A stretch of DNA of 39,771 nt from JBHEKP01 sp041859375 (GCA_041859375.1 JBHEKP010000312.1:1-39771); one strand, 5' to 3'. Counted from the stretch's first letter, positions 1-8,818 are shown. Made by a program: numbers and translations. The notes: a model not told the origin generated them from the sequence alone.

Positions 1-224
1 GCAAATTCATCTTCCCCACGGGCGGATACGAGTTGCTTGAACCGGAAATCACCGTGGCCGAATCCTATCCGGAGCAGGTGTTCATCAAGTTCAAGGTTAT
101 CGTGCCGGGCCCGAATGACATCGTGGCCATGGTGTATTCCGAGCAGCCCTTTTCGTACCTGGTCCCCGCCTCCAACGAGGCCGCCTTCTCGGTCTCCGTG
201 ACCACCCTCCGGTCGGCGGTGTAG
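1..224 (+). CDS. 3' end of an unidentified protein gene (partial)
   Basis: The frame is open from the first bases of the window to a TAG at 222-224, giving about 73 C-terminal residues. The upstream part lies outside the window, so no start is assigned; the TTG at 33 is only an internal codon. The fragment is rich in beta-branched and hydrophobic residues (VFIKFKVIV, AAFSVSV), which suggests a beta-sandwich end, but I recognise no family. It converges with the GH28 gene, whose stop is six bases away, and no terminator hairpin is visible between them. Confidence 0.6.
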   Translation, partial: KFIFPTGGYELLEPEITVAESYPEQVFIKFKVIVPGPNDIVAMVYSEQPFSYLVPASNEAAFSVSVTTLRSAV

Positions 225-230
225 CCCGGC

Positions 231-1802
231 CTATTTTGTCCAGTTGTCCCGGCTGTCCACGGTCCGGCGGGAAAGCCCCTTTGCCAGGGTGGCTTCCTTT
301 TCGGCGTTTCTCAGATCATTCCGGCCGAGCAGTATGCCCGCGCTCCCCGCGCCGGACACATGGAGAAAGGCCCCTGTGCCCTCCCCCGCCGCGCACTGGG
401 TAATCCGGGCGTTCCGCGTGCCGTCCAGCCAGAAAAGCCCCGGCGTCGCATGGCTGGCGGCGGCCCTGACACCGTTCAGGACAAGGTCCTCCCCGTCGGC
501 GCACACCAGCGCGGGCCGCGCATCGGCTGTTTCCACCCCCAAATCCACCCCGTCAAGGGACACGTTGCGCACATGGCGCAAATAAAAGCCGTAGGCGGGG
601 AGATGGTCAAACATTTTATGCTCGGGATACTTCTCCCGTTGTTCGGGCACGCTCCGGCTCACCCATTTTTCCGCACCCCCGCCGGGAAACCGGAACCGGA
701 GACGGCTCAGGGAAACATTCTCCACGGGATGATCCGGCAGGCCCGTGACGGAACAGCCCGTCGGGTCGTGGACGGTGGCGTCAATATTGCTGATGGTGAT
801 GTTTTTCATGGAACCCACCCCCGGCTTCTCCCCGTCCTTGATGTGGGGCCGGGCGCGGTCGCCCAGGCGGATGAACACGGGGCAGCCCACGTTCCGCATG
901 GCGATGTTGGACACCACCACGCCGTCCATGGCCCCGCCGTCAACGATTTCGAGGGCCAGCCCCGAGAGTTCCGTGTCATAGACCACGCAGTCGCCGATGG
1001 TGATGTTCTTGAAGCCCCCGTTGGACTCGGTGCCCATCTTCAGGGCGTTGCACGCGCTGCTGACAATGCAGTTGGTGACGGCGATCCGTTCACAGGGCCG
1101 GGGCGAGGTGCTCTTCAGGACAATGGCGTCGTCGCCGCTGCTGATGTCGCAGTCGGAGACCCGCACATTGGAGCAACTGTCAATGTCGAGGCCGTCGTTG
1201 TTCTTGTTGACGCGGCTGCGGATGGTGACGCCGGTGACGCGCGCGTCGTCACAGGCCAGCAGGTGCACCGTCCACATGGGCCCGTTCTGCAGGCGCAGCC
1301 CCTCCAGCAGCACCCCGGCGCAGGAGATGAACCGGAACATGTAGGGCCGCATCTTGTACTCGCCGGTGAAGGCGGCCCCCTGCCCGTCAATGACACCGCC
1401 GCCGGTGACGGCGACCTGCTCCGCGTTTTCCGCCGTGATCAGGCTGCGCTCGGTGTAGTTGTCCGTGTAGGAGCGGTGGGCGGGAATGATTTGGGGGTAG
1501 TCCTCCAGTCGGGTGCTGCCCAGCAGGGTCGCCCCGTTTTCGAGGTGCAGCCGGACCCGGCTCTTCAGGACGAGCCCGCCCGTCAGATAGGTGCCGGGGG
1601 ACACCAGCACCGTGCCGCCGCCCGACTGGTGGCAGGCGTCAATCGCGGTCTGGATGGCCCCTCCGTCCAGGGTTGTCCCGTCGCCCTTCGCCCCATAATC
1701 ACGGATATTTTTTGACTCCGCTGGGGCCAGGGGGGCCAGAAGAAAGGACACGCACGCCAGAAAGGCAGCACTGAAACCGGCATACCGTCGAAGACCATTC
1801 AT
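231..1802 (-). CDS. Secreted glycoside hydrolase family 28 (polygalacturonase-like)
   Basis: This is a 523-residue exported right-handed beta-helix protein. Residues 1-29 form a signal peptide (LRR n-region, hydrophobic core, cleavage near APA-ES). NIRDYGAKGDGTT at 32-44 is the usual opening of pectin-degrading beta-helix enzymes. NNDGLDID at 201-208 and SGDD at 222-225 match the first two catalytic blocks of GH28, which hydrolyses galacturonan or rhamnogalacturonan backbones by inversion. The usual GHG block is replaced by CNALKMGTES near 251-260, and no clear RIK block is seen, so the exact substrate is uncertain. The start ATG overlaps the stop of the upstream gene as ATGA, and this is the last gene of its run. 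It probably acts outside the cytoplasm on plant or algal polysaccharide. Confidence 0.88.
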   Translation of the reverse strand: MNGLRRYAGFSAAFLACVSFLLAPLAPAESKNIRDYGAKGDGTTLDGGAIQTAIDACHQSGGGTVLVSPGTYLTGGLVLKSRVRLHLENGATLLGSTRLEDYPQIIPAHRSYTDNYTERSLITAENAEQVAVTGGGVIDGQGAAFTGEYKMRPYMFRFISCAGVLLEGLRLQNGPMWTVHLLACDDARVTGVTIRSRVNKNNDGLDIDSCSNVRVSDCDISSGDDAIVLKSTSPRPCERIAVTNCIVSSACNALKMGTESNGGFKNITIGDCVVYDTELSGLALEIVDGGAMDGVVVSNIAMRNVGCPVFIRLGDRARPHIKDGEKPGVGSMKNITISNIDATVHDPTGCSVTGLPDHPVENVSLSRLRFRFPGGGAEKWVSRSVPEQREKYPEHKMFDHLPAYGFYLRHVRNVSLDGVDLGVETADARPALVCADGEDLVLNGVRAAASHATPGLFWLDGTRNARITQCAAGEGTGAFLHVSGAGSAGILLGRNDLRNAEKEATLAKGLSRRTVDSRDNWTK

Positions 1803-4171
1803 TTTGCCGCCTCCCTTGTGGGTTCATCCGCCCTGCGGAACACGAAATGCCGGGTTTTCGCCCCGTCACCGGGGCTGTCCAGCGGCACGTTGTAGGTGAA
1901 GGTCCATGCGCCCGATTCACTGTCGCGGCTGCTCTGCCAGAAATCGTTGCCGTGCACGGACTGGTCCACCGCCACGCCGTCGCATTCAAGCACATAGCCC
2001 TTTGGCTCCTTGAACCCCGTGAGCGTGACCGGCACATAGCCCATGCCGCCGGTGACGTCAAAGACCGCGCGGTCCCCCTCCCCCGCCGCAACCTCCACGG
2101 GATAGCGCCGGGTGACGGTTCCCGTGGCGGCGCGGACTTCAAGGTCGTTCCCCTTTGCCAGCCGCCAAACGGGTTTCCAGGTGTTGCCGTTGGCGGCGAG
2201 GTCGGCGCGCAGCGCCCCGTTGGGACCGTAGTACTCTTCGGCGGACTGGGGCAGGATGAGCAGTTCCAGTTCGGCCTCCACAAAATCGCCGGGCTCAAGC
2301 CGGTCAATGCCCGGCGGGGGTGCCAGCTCAAGGTTCGCGCTTGGAATGCCGTCCTCCGTGCCGTAGACCGAGGCGAAGGGCGCGGGCGCGTCCTTCCCGC
2401 CCAGCCGCGCCTTCCATGAGCGCACCACCAGCCCCCGGTTCGCCCAGGCGGCCTTGGGGTGGTGCTTGTCGGCAATCCCACCGTGCAGGGAGAACCAGGG
2501 CAGTTCGCCCCCGCAGGGCATGCCCGTGCGGTGGTATTTCCTGCCGCCTTTTTCCGGTGTCCACTCCTCCACAAGCCCCTCGCGGTTGCCCCGCGCCATG
2601 GTGGAAAACTGGTGGTCGTTGTAATGGTCAGCGCCGAGCTGGTAGAAGGCCAGCCGGGAGAAATTCACCGGGGCCAGCACGTCGTAGCGGATGCGGTGGA
2701 AGGCGCGGTTCACATCATCACAGCGGGGCGTGGACACCTCAAGGCGCGCTGAAACGGCCCCGTCCGCAGTGATCCCGCCGTACACGGTCCGGGTGAGGTT
2801 GGGGCCGGGCTCCAGATAGGCCGCGCGCATGCGGACCAGGCGCTGCTTTTTCCCGTTTTGGTCGTAACACACAAGAAAATCGCCGCCGCCCACATTCACC
2901 GTCCAGGCCCACTGATCCCCCTGCATGCCCGTGACCATGAGCGGGCGCACGTCGTCAATCATGGAACGGTTGAGGTTCACATCCGGGTCGTAGCAGATGG
3001 ACTCGCCCCAGCTTCCGATGGCGGCCTGGTCCCACCGCTGGTTGACACCCCAGCCAATCAGGCAGAGCTGCGCGTGCGAGGCGGACGGCACGCCGCCCCA
3101 GCGCGCGTAGGTGATCGCCAGTTCCCCCTTCCATGTCTGTCCCGGCGGCACCGTCACACGGGTGAAACCGTGGAACCAGGGGCCCTCATAAAGAAAGCGC
3201 CTGTCCTCCAGGCGGTGCCAGTTTTTGGAAATCTGCACCGGGATACCTGCGGGATTTCCCTGATCGTCCCGGAGCATGGGGCACAGGCCGGTCACGCCTG
3301 GAAAGGGCTCATCAAAGGCAAAAAGCAGGTTCCAGGTTTTTTCCGTGTTTCCGGGGTTTTCCAGCAGGATGCCGAAGCGGTCCAGCCGGTCCGGCTCCCC
3401 GGCAACCTGCCACTGGCGCTCCGGCAGGTTCACCAGATGCCAGTTCCGCAGGGGATCATGGTCAACCGGAAGGGCTTTGTTCTCCGCCAGGGGATCGGTG
3501 ACCCGCGGGGGCGGGCCCATTTCGTCCGCTGGTTTCTCTTCGCCCGGCCGCCAGGTTATGCCCGCCACCCCCTTCTCCCCCGCCGCCAGACTGTCATAGT
3601 GGCGCGATACGGTCTTTCCCTTCAGGCCCACCCGCAAATCCACCGCCTTGAGCGCGTTGCCTGGGGCCACCTCAAGCACCACGGAAAAACTGTCGGGCCA
3701 CGCCACAAGCTCAAGCCGCGCCTCCGCGTCCAATACCTTTCCCTGTCCGTTGGCAAATGTCAGGTTCAGGATGTCCACCCTCTGGAGCCAGCGACCGCTT
3801 TCGATGAGACGCACCGGGAAATTGGGGGAGTCGCCCTGTTTGGAGGCGGCGCTGGTGCAGGTATGCAGAACCCCGTCAACGGAAAGTTCCAGCGCAAGCG
3901 TGCCGTCCGGGAGGGATATGAGGGCCTCGTTGCCCTCCATGACGGCGGCGGCATAGGCCTTTGGGCTGTCAAGGGGTCCAAGACGGGTCACGGCGGGTTT
4001 TTCCACGTCCACCGCCGCCCCGTAGCAGTCACCCTGGAAATGCAGCATCTGCCGCCCCTCCGGCGAGCGCGCCTGCCACCCGTCCGCCCACCACACAAAG
4101 GAGCAGGGTTCGGCCGCCCCGGCGGCGGCGCAAAAAAACAGGACCGTCACAACCATGAAAATCCGGGGCAT
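1799..4171 (-). CDS. Large secreted protein of unknown family, probably carbohydrate-related
   Basis: I do not recognise this family. The start chosen is the ATG at 4171 because GGAAAGGAG (4178-4186) sits six bases upstream of it; an in-frame ATG at 4198 lacks such a site. The 790-residue product starts MPRIFMVVTVLFFCAAAGA, a signal peptide cleaved near AAG-AAE. The rest is soluble and rich in Trp, Gly and Pro, with many aromatic-flanked stretches (WRPGEE, WFHGF, YARWGG, GWGVNQRWDQ), which is typical of extracellular beta-sandwich carbohydrate-binding or -cleaving proteins. It overlaps the GH28 gene as ATGA and follows a membrane-anchored GH42-like gene, so a role in the same glycan process is inferred from context only. 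Confidence 0.75.
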   Translation of the reverse strand: MPRIFMVVTVLFFCAAAGAAEPCSFVWWADGWQARSPEGRQMLHFQGDCYGAAVDVEKPAVTRLGPLDSPKAYAAAVMEGNEALISLPDGTLALELSVDGVLHTCTSAASKQGDSPNFPVRLIESGRWLQRVDILNLTFANGQGKVLDAEARLELVAWPDSFSVVLEVAPGNALKAVDLRVGLKGKTVSRHYDSLAAGEKGVAGITWRPGEEKPADEMGPPPRVTDPLAENKALPVDHDPLRNWHLVNLPERQWQVAGEPDRLDRFGILLENPGNTEKTWNLLFAFDEPFPGVTGLCPMLRDDQGNPAGIPVQISKNWHRLEDRRFLYEGPWFHGFTRVTVPPGQTWKGELAITYARWGGVPSASHAQLCLIGWGVNQRWDQAAIGSWGESICYDPDVNLNRSMIDDVRPLMVTGMQGDQWAWTVNVGGGDFLVCYDQNGKKQRLVRMRAAYLEPGPNLTRTVYGGITADGAVSARLEVSTPRCDDVNRAFHRIRYDVLAPVNFSRLAFYQLGADHYNDHQFSTMARGNREGLVEEWTPEKGGRKYHRTGMPCGGELPWFSLHGGIADKHHPKAAWANRGLVVRSWKARLGGKDAPAPFASVYGTEDGIPSANLELAPPPGIDRLEPGDFVEAELELLILPQSAEEYYGPNGALRADLAANGNTWKPVWRLAKGNDLEVRAATGTVTRRYPVEVAAGEGDRAVFDVTGGMGYVPVTLTGFKEPKGYVLECDGVAVDQSVHGNDFWQSSRDSESGAWTFTYNVPLDSPGDGAKTRHFVFRRADEPTREAAK

Positions 4172-4206
4172 GGGGGGCTCCTTTCCGGTTCGCGGCACCT
4201 GCCCGG

Positions 4207-6498
4207 CTAACTCTTCCCCACTTCCCCCGCGGGAACCGGCGCGGCGGCGTCATCAGGGTTTTGAAAAGTTTCAATCGGCTTCATCGTGAACAGGCGGGTT
4301 TCCCCGGTGCGCAGGGGCAGCATGAACCCGTCCTTCTGCACCCAGCCGATGGCGGGATCGAAGAGATCCTGCGTGTCGTAGTACTGGCCGAGGGTGACGG
4401 TGCGCTTTCCCGCCTCGCTGCCATGGACGGCCAGCAGGCCGGGCGCGGCGTAAGTGGCGTCGTAATAGTTCACCTCGGCGGGGGGCGCATACATGGGCTG
4501 CTCCAGAATGCGCAGGATCTCGCAGAACAGCGCCGGGGTCATGGCCGGTTCCGCCACGTACACCGAGGTCCACCCGCTTTCCTGCGGCTTGATGGCGATG
4601 CTGCCCTTTCCGGAGGATTTGTACTTTCCAAGGATGTCGGCGTTTTCGTCCTCGACATAAAAAAGCGGGGCCATGGCCTGGATTTGGCCGATGACGGCGT
4701 TCTCCGGAATGAACTGCCCGGTGATGCCGAAAGTGGTTCCGGTCTCGGCGGGCTGGTCAAACATTTTCACCGTCATGCCGGTGGTGGCGGAGACGTTGTC
4801 TACGGAACCCGCGGCGTCCACATAACCCGGCGCGTACAGCCAGACGGCGGCGGCCCGGTCACGGGCCAGCCTGTCATGGAGCCGCCTGCGGCTGTCGGCG
4901 TCCAGTTGGAACAGGTTGAGGAAGAGGTACACCGGCGTGGGCGGCGCGATGTCGTCAATCAAATCCTGAAACAGCACAAAGCGGACCTGCGTGCCCGCGC
5001 GGACCGCGGCGTCGCGCCCGCCCGCCAGCAGCGGCGTGTTCAGCCTGACATCACACCGCTGGACAAAGCGTGAATTCTCATCCACCACCACCGTCACGCC
5101 GGTGAGCTCCGCCTGGGACACCGCCCCCGGCGGCGCGGGCATGTGGCCGGCGTATATTTCCCTCATCTTTCCGAACTGCGCCCACTGCTCCCTGTCCAGC
5201 AGCCAGCCCTCGGCAAGGGGGTCCGACCACACCATGCCCAGCCCGTGGACGAGCGCGGCGGCGAAGTTGCGCCGCTGCACGTCAAAAATATCCCCGGCCC
5301 GCACCCCCTTCACGCGGGCGATCTGGCCGGTGGCCTCGTCGCGCGCCATGCCCGTGCGCGTGTCGTCCACCACAAACCAGCGCTTTCCCCGGTCGGTGAG
5401 GGAATGAACCGGCCCCATGAAGGCCCCCGCGCCGCCGAGTCCGCGATCCAGATAGGACACGGGACTGAGAAAGCCGTCGATGTCGCTTTCGAGCAGGCTG
5501 CCAAGGGCGAAATGGCCCGCAGCATTGGAGGCCAGCTCAAACTCATACCCGTAGGGGGCGAGAATCAGCGGGTTGATGACGCTGGTGCCCGCCAGGTGCG
5601 AGGCCACGGAGGCAAGGGCGTCGGCGACGGAATCCGAACTGTAGCGGAGGAAATCGGACAGGGGCAGTTCGGAGGGCAGCTCAAGAAAAACCCTGGCGCA
5701 GTCGTTGGGATCGGCGGGCGCGGGAATCTCCACCGCGGCGCCGGTGGCCCCGGGAAGCCCCCAGGCCTGCTGCAACCCCTCGTCGCTCTGGTAGCGGCGA
5801 ATCAGCCAGTCCCTGAAGCCCTGCCGGTTGACCTCGGAACGGTCAAACCCGGCGGGGAGCTGCCACTGTCCCTCAAGAAGCGCGCAGGGCACATAGCCGG
5901 AAAGACGGCGGCTCACCTCGCTGCCCTCAAGTTTTTCCATCATCCCCGTCAGCGCTATTTTGGCGTCCTCAATCCACTGCTGCGAGGCGGCCGAGACACA
6001 GGGCTGGGCCGGATTGTCCGAAACCATCGTGTCGGCGGGATGGGCCTGAAGCCATTGGGCGGAGGGGTTCAGGTTCAGCTTGAGCAGAAAGGACGCTTTC
6101 GGATCGACCTCAACAAAACGCTTCAGCCTTGCCGCCGGATCATCCACCTGCTCCCCTTCGGTCCATGCAAGCTCCACGGGCACCAGATACTGGTGCACGC
6201 CGGCCTCCGCGGCCATGGCCGCCTCCTGAAGCGCCACCGCCCAGTCCGCGTCGGTGTCCAGACGGACATGCAGGTAGACGGGCGGGTGTTTTTCCTCCTT
6301 CGCGGCCTGCTCACCGGGCGTGTCACCGCCGGGTTTCTCCGGGGCGGACTCCGCCGTGCGGGGGACCGCGGGAGCCTCCTCCGGCACGGACCATTTGCCC
6401 ATCCACCAGCCGGCCGCGCCCGCCAGCGCCATCAGGCCCAGCAGGAGCAAAATCCGGTTGTACAGTATCCGGTTGTCAGACTTTCCGGTTTCGGACAT
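4207..6498 (-). CDS. Membrane-anchored beta-galactosidase-like (GH42-like) protein
   Basis: The 763-residue product has one N-terminal membrane segment (about residues 14-33, ILLLLGLMALAGAAGWW), then a Pro/Glu-rich linker and a long extracytoplasmic part. The stretch near 205-250 (GYVPCALLEG, then FRDWLIRRYQSDEGLQQAWG) resembles GH42-type TIM barrels, where a WL..RY..... L..AWG pattern recurs. A later region (FLNLFQLDADSRRRLHD, VWLYAPGYVD) resembles the trimerisation/amidotransferase-like domain that follows the GH42 barrel. I cannot name the catalytic acids with confidence. The gene starts 22 bases before the prenyl synthase stop, so the two genes overlap, and it is followed 35 bases later by the secreted unknown. 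It is likely tethered to the cytoplasmic or outer membrane face and acts on galactose-containing glycans. Confidence 0.65.
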   Translation of the reverse strand: MSETGKSDNRILYNRILLLLGLMALAGAAGWWMGKWSVPEEAPAVPRTAESAPEKPGGDTPGEQAAKEEKHPPVYLHVRLDTDADWAVALQEAAMAAEAGVHQYLVPVELAWTEGEQVDDPAARLKRFVEVDPKASFLLKLNLNPSAQWLQAHPADTMVSDNPAQPCVSAASQQWIEDAKIALTGMMEKLEGSEVSRRLSGYVPCALLEGQWQLPAGFDRSEVNRQGFRDWLIRRYQSDEGLQQAWGLPGATGAAVEIPAPADPNDCARVFLELPSELPLSDFLRYSSDSVADALASVASHLAGTSVINPLILAPYGYEFELASNAAGHFALGSLLESDIDGFLSPVSYLDRGLGGAGAFMGPVHSLTDRGKRWFVVDDTRTGMARDEATGQIARVKGVRAGDIFDVQRRNFAAALVHGLGMVWSDPLAEGWLLDREQWAQFGKMREIYAGHMPAPPGAVSQAELTGVTVVVDENSRFVQRCDVRLNTPLLAGGRDAAVRAGTQVRFVLFQDLIDDIAPPTPVYLFLNLFQLDADSRRRLHDRLARDRAAAVWLYAPGYVDAAGSVDNVSATTGMTVKMFDQPAETGTTFGITGQFIPENAVIGQIQAMAPLFYVEDENADILGKYKSSGKGSIAIKPQESGWTSVYVAEPAMTPALFCEILRILEQPMYAPPAEVNYYDATYAAPGLLAVHGSEAGKRTVTLGQYYDTQDLFDPAIGWVQKDGFMLPLRTGETRLFTMKPIETFQNPDDAAAPVPAGEVGKS

Positions 6499-7324
6499 AT
6501 TCAGCGAGTTGCCTCAGATGGTCGGCGGCGCCGCCAAAATGGCCCAGTGCGCCCACAGCCTCGTCAATCAGTGTTTCGACACGTCCGCGCGCCCCCCCCA
6601 TCACCGCAAAGGAGGCCTTTCCCTCGTCCTCGCCCGCGTGTCCCGCGTCAATCAGGTCGTCGGTGATTTGAAATGCCAGTCCCACATCGGCCGCAAAGGT
6701 GCGCAGCGCGGCAATAATCTTCGGGTCCTCCCCCAGCAGCACGGCGGGCAAGGCAAGGGACGCCTCGAAGAGGGAGCCCGCCTTGTGGCGGTGGATGTCC
6801 AGAAGCGTCTCCGTGGGGGCCTGTCCGTCGGTGTGCAAGAGGTCCAGGTACTGTCCGCGCACCAGCCCGGACGTGCCTGCGGCCTCGTTCAGCAGCGCCA
6901 CCGCCGCCGGGGCGTTTCCGGGCAGGCCGAGCCGGACAGCATTGACGCACACCCGGTTGTGGGCCTCGGACAGCATGGCCATCGCCGCCAGCAGCGCCGT
7001 GGACTCGCCAAAACGGCGGTGGGTGCTTGCCTGTCCGCGCCGTTCCCCTGCATCGTCCATGCAGGGGAGATCGTCCAGAATCAGGGACGCCGTGTGGACC
7101 AGTTCCACCGCGCAGGCGGCCTCCAGGAAATCCTCCGGCGCACGCCCGAACAAACCGGCCGTGGACAAAAGGAACACGGGACGGAGCCGTTTGCCGCCGC
7201 TGAACAGGGCGTAACGCATCGCCGCATGCACCCCCTGCGGCACCGCCGAATCCGGGGGAAGCAATTCCTCCAGGGCCCGGTCCACCATTTCCGCAAGGGG
7301 CTTCATTTGTTTTAGGGAAAACAT
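6476..7324 (-). CDS. ispA: Polyprenyl (farnesyl/geranylgeranyl) diphosphate synthase
   Basis: This 282-residue cytosolic class I prenyltransferase condenses isopentenyl diphosphate with allylic diphosphates. The first Asp-rich motif is DDLPCMDD at 84-91 (DDxxxxD, the bacterial FPPS-type spacing) and the second is DDLID at 222-226. GGKRLRP at 43-49 is the conserved substrate-binding block. Start: ATG at 7324, ten bases after the stop of the glycosyltransferase gene. An ATG six codons later is possible, and neither has a strong ribosome site. The open frame continues upstream into the glycosyltransferase gene, but that part is out of frame with it and does not look like protein of this family. 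The product could feed undecaprenyl phosphate, quinones or other isoprenoids; chain length cannot be read reliably. Confidence 0.92.
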   Translation of the reverse strand: MFSLKQMKPLAEMVDRALEELLPPDSAVPQGVHAAMRYALFSGGKRLRPVFLLSTAGLFGRAPEDFLEAACAVELVHTASLILDDLPCMDDAGERRGQASTHRRFGESTALLAAMAMLSEAHNRVCVNAVRLGLPGNAPAAVALLNEAAGTSGLVRGQYLDLLHTDGQAPTETLLDIHRHKAGSLFEASLALPAVLLGEDPKIIAALRTFAADVGLAFQITDDLIDAGHAGEDEGKASFAVMGGARGRVETLIDEAVGALGHFGGAADHLRQLAEYVRNRKV

Positions 7325-7334
7325 CAGGTTACCG

Positions 7335-8690
7335 TCATTTCCGGTTTGGGGCCGCCCCCGTTGCGGGGATGTTGCCGGATTCCACATGAATCCACGCGCC
7401 GAAATCGGCCAATTCTCCGGTCTCCTCGGCGGGAAAGAGTCGATCAGACACGAAATCCACCGCCCCCGCCGGGGGTTGCACGACAAAGGCCGCCGAATCG
7501 AGCGTCTCCACCTCCGCCAGACACACACCCCCGCCCATGATGCGGATGCGCACGGCTCCCAAGGCAGGATAGCAATTGAACACCCGGCCCCGCAACTGGT
7601 TTCCAGCCGATTCCATCCGCGCGTGCGCGGCCATGGGCCGCACCTGAACACCCCCCGCCATCCTCGGCGCGTACCAGCCGTTTTCCGGAAGCAGCACACC
7701 GGGGCAGAAGAGGGGCCTTTTTTGCACCCACCGCCAAAAGGAACCCATTGCCAGGCCCGCGGCACGCATGCGGCGGCGGTGGGCGGCGGCGGCGGGAATG
7801 TAGCGAAGCGCGGCCAGCCAGGCACGCGCGTGGGCGCCCGCACGCCACCATTCACCATCCAGCGCCGCCCGGCCGACAGCCTTCGCCTCACCAAACAGCA
7901 GCAGGGGTGACACCCGCATGATGCGAAACGCCGGATAATTACGCAGAATCAACCAGAACCGGTTGCGCGTGCCCAGATAGTATTTAAACCGCGCCCGTTC
8001 GCCGACCCCCATGGACGCGCTGAACTTGTGCTCCACCACCGCGTCCGGACAGTACACGATCCGGCTGGAGGCGGCCAAAACACGAAGGCAAAGGTCCAAA
8101 TCATCAAGATATATCTGGAACTCTTCGGGCAGCAGGCCTGTTTTTTCAAAAAGGGAGGCGCGGATGAGGCAGGCTCCGCCGCAGGCGCCCACCACCCCGC
8201 CCGGTGTGTTCCACTGCGGCCCGTCAATCCTTCCCGCCCCCCGGTCCCAGCAGGAACCGATGGGGCTCATGAGCAATCCGGTGGAATTGAGCACGGAAGG
8301 CTGGCCGAAAAGCACCATTTTCGGGGCGACCACCCCGACCGTGCCGTCCCCCTCCGCCACGGCCACCGTTTTATCCAGAAAATCCGGGGCCACACGGGTG
8401 TCGTTGTTGAGCAGAAACACATACGCCGCCCCGGCGGCCAGCGCGCACCTGATGCCCTCGTTGTTTCCCCCGCTCCACCCCAGATTGGCGCCGCAATTGA
8501 GAAATTCCACCCGGGGATCATGGCCGAAACGCTCCCTGACAAAGACTTCCGAACCGTCCGTGCTTCCGTTGTCCACCAGCACAAAACGGGCGTTTTCATA
8601 GGGGCACGCGAGCAGCGAGGTGAAGCAGTCCTCAAGATGCTCCACCCCGTTCCAATTAATCACCAGCACATGCACCAGGGGTTGATTCAT
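7335..8690 (-). CDS. Family 2 glycosyltransferase (rhamnosyltransferase-like) with extra C-terminal region
   Basis: The N-terminal 300 residues are a GT-A fold GT2 enzyme. HVLVINWNG at 7-15 opens the nucleotide-binding fold, VLVDNGSTDGS at 38-48 binds the nucleotide, LLNNDT at 93-98 carries the metal-binding acidic residue, GACGGACLIR is at 168-177 and the acidic DDLDLCLR at 196-203. This pattern is that of WbbL-type rhamnosyltransferases acting on lipid-linked glycans. Residues from about 335 on (roughly 115 aa) form an appended, mostly beta-predicted region not usual for the family. The gene heads a minus-strand block and is followed ten bases later by a prenyl diphosphate synthase, which would suit synthesis of a lipid-linked saccharide. 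Start at 8690: no Shine-Dalgarno site is evident, and a candidate -10 lies only a few bases upstream. Confidence 0.88.
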   Translation of the reverse strand: MNQPLVHVLVINWNGVEHLEDCFTSLLACPYENARFVLVDNGSTDGSEVFVRERFGHDPRVEFLNCGANLGWSGGNNEGIRCALAAGAAYVFLLNNDTRVAPDFLDKTVAVAEGDGTVGVVAPKMVLFGQPSVLNSTGLLMSPIGSCWDRGAGRIDGPQWNTPGGVVGACGGACLIRASLFEKTGLLPEEFQIYLDDLDLCLRVLAASSRIVYCPDAVVEHKFSASMGVGERARFKYYLGTRNRFWLILRNYPAFRIMRVSPLLLFGEAKAVGRAALDGEWWRAGAHARAWLAALRYIPAAAAHRRRMRAAGLAMGSFWRWVQKRPLFCPGVLLPENGWYAPRMAGGVQVRPMAAHARMESAGNQLRGRVFNCYPALGAVRIRIMGGGVCLAEVETLDSAAFVVQPPAGAVDFVSDRLFPAEETGELADFGAWIHVESGNIPATGAAPNRK

Positions 8691-8699
8691 TGCCTGCGA

Positions 8700-8708
8700 A
8701 GTATAACA
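8700..8708 (-). promoter_or_regulatory. Candidate extended -10 promoter for the GT2 gene block
   Basis: Read on the minus strand the sequence is TGTTATACT, that is TG-n-TATACT, a good extended -10. The best -35-like hexamer (TTCACC, 8730-8725) is 19 bases away, which is weak. A transcript from here would begin at about 8693, only about three bases before the GT2 start codon at 8690. Confidence 0.4.
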
Positions 8709-8818
8709 GGACGGCGCGGATTCCGGTGAACACCCGCGCCCCGCCCCCGGGAATAGCGCGGCAAAGAGGACGGTTTATTAGCCCGTTGACATTGGAGCCG
8801 ACCGGAAAGGAATTGCCC

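Noticed and set aside
360..1715. Long open frames on the strand opposite to real genes (also opposite metX-metW, M28, kinase and metY)
   Set aside because: They mirror high-GC third positions of genuine genes, show low-complexity Arg/Pro/Ala/Gly composition, have no ribosome sites and resemble no family.
7325..7894. N-terminal extension of the prenyl synthase into the glycosyltransferase gene
   Set aside because: It is just the second frame of the GT2 coding sequence. The family's similarity begins at the ATG at 7324.
8786..8791. Perfect TTGACA as -35 box for the bacilliredoxin gene
   Set aside because: A -10 at normal spacing would fall on the ribosome site at 8809-8814 and reads GGAATT. 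Transcription would start at or after the start codon.
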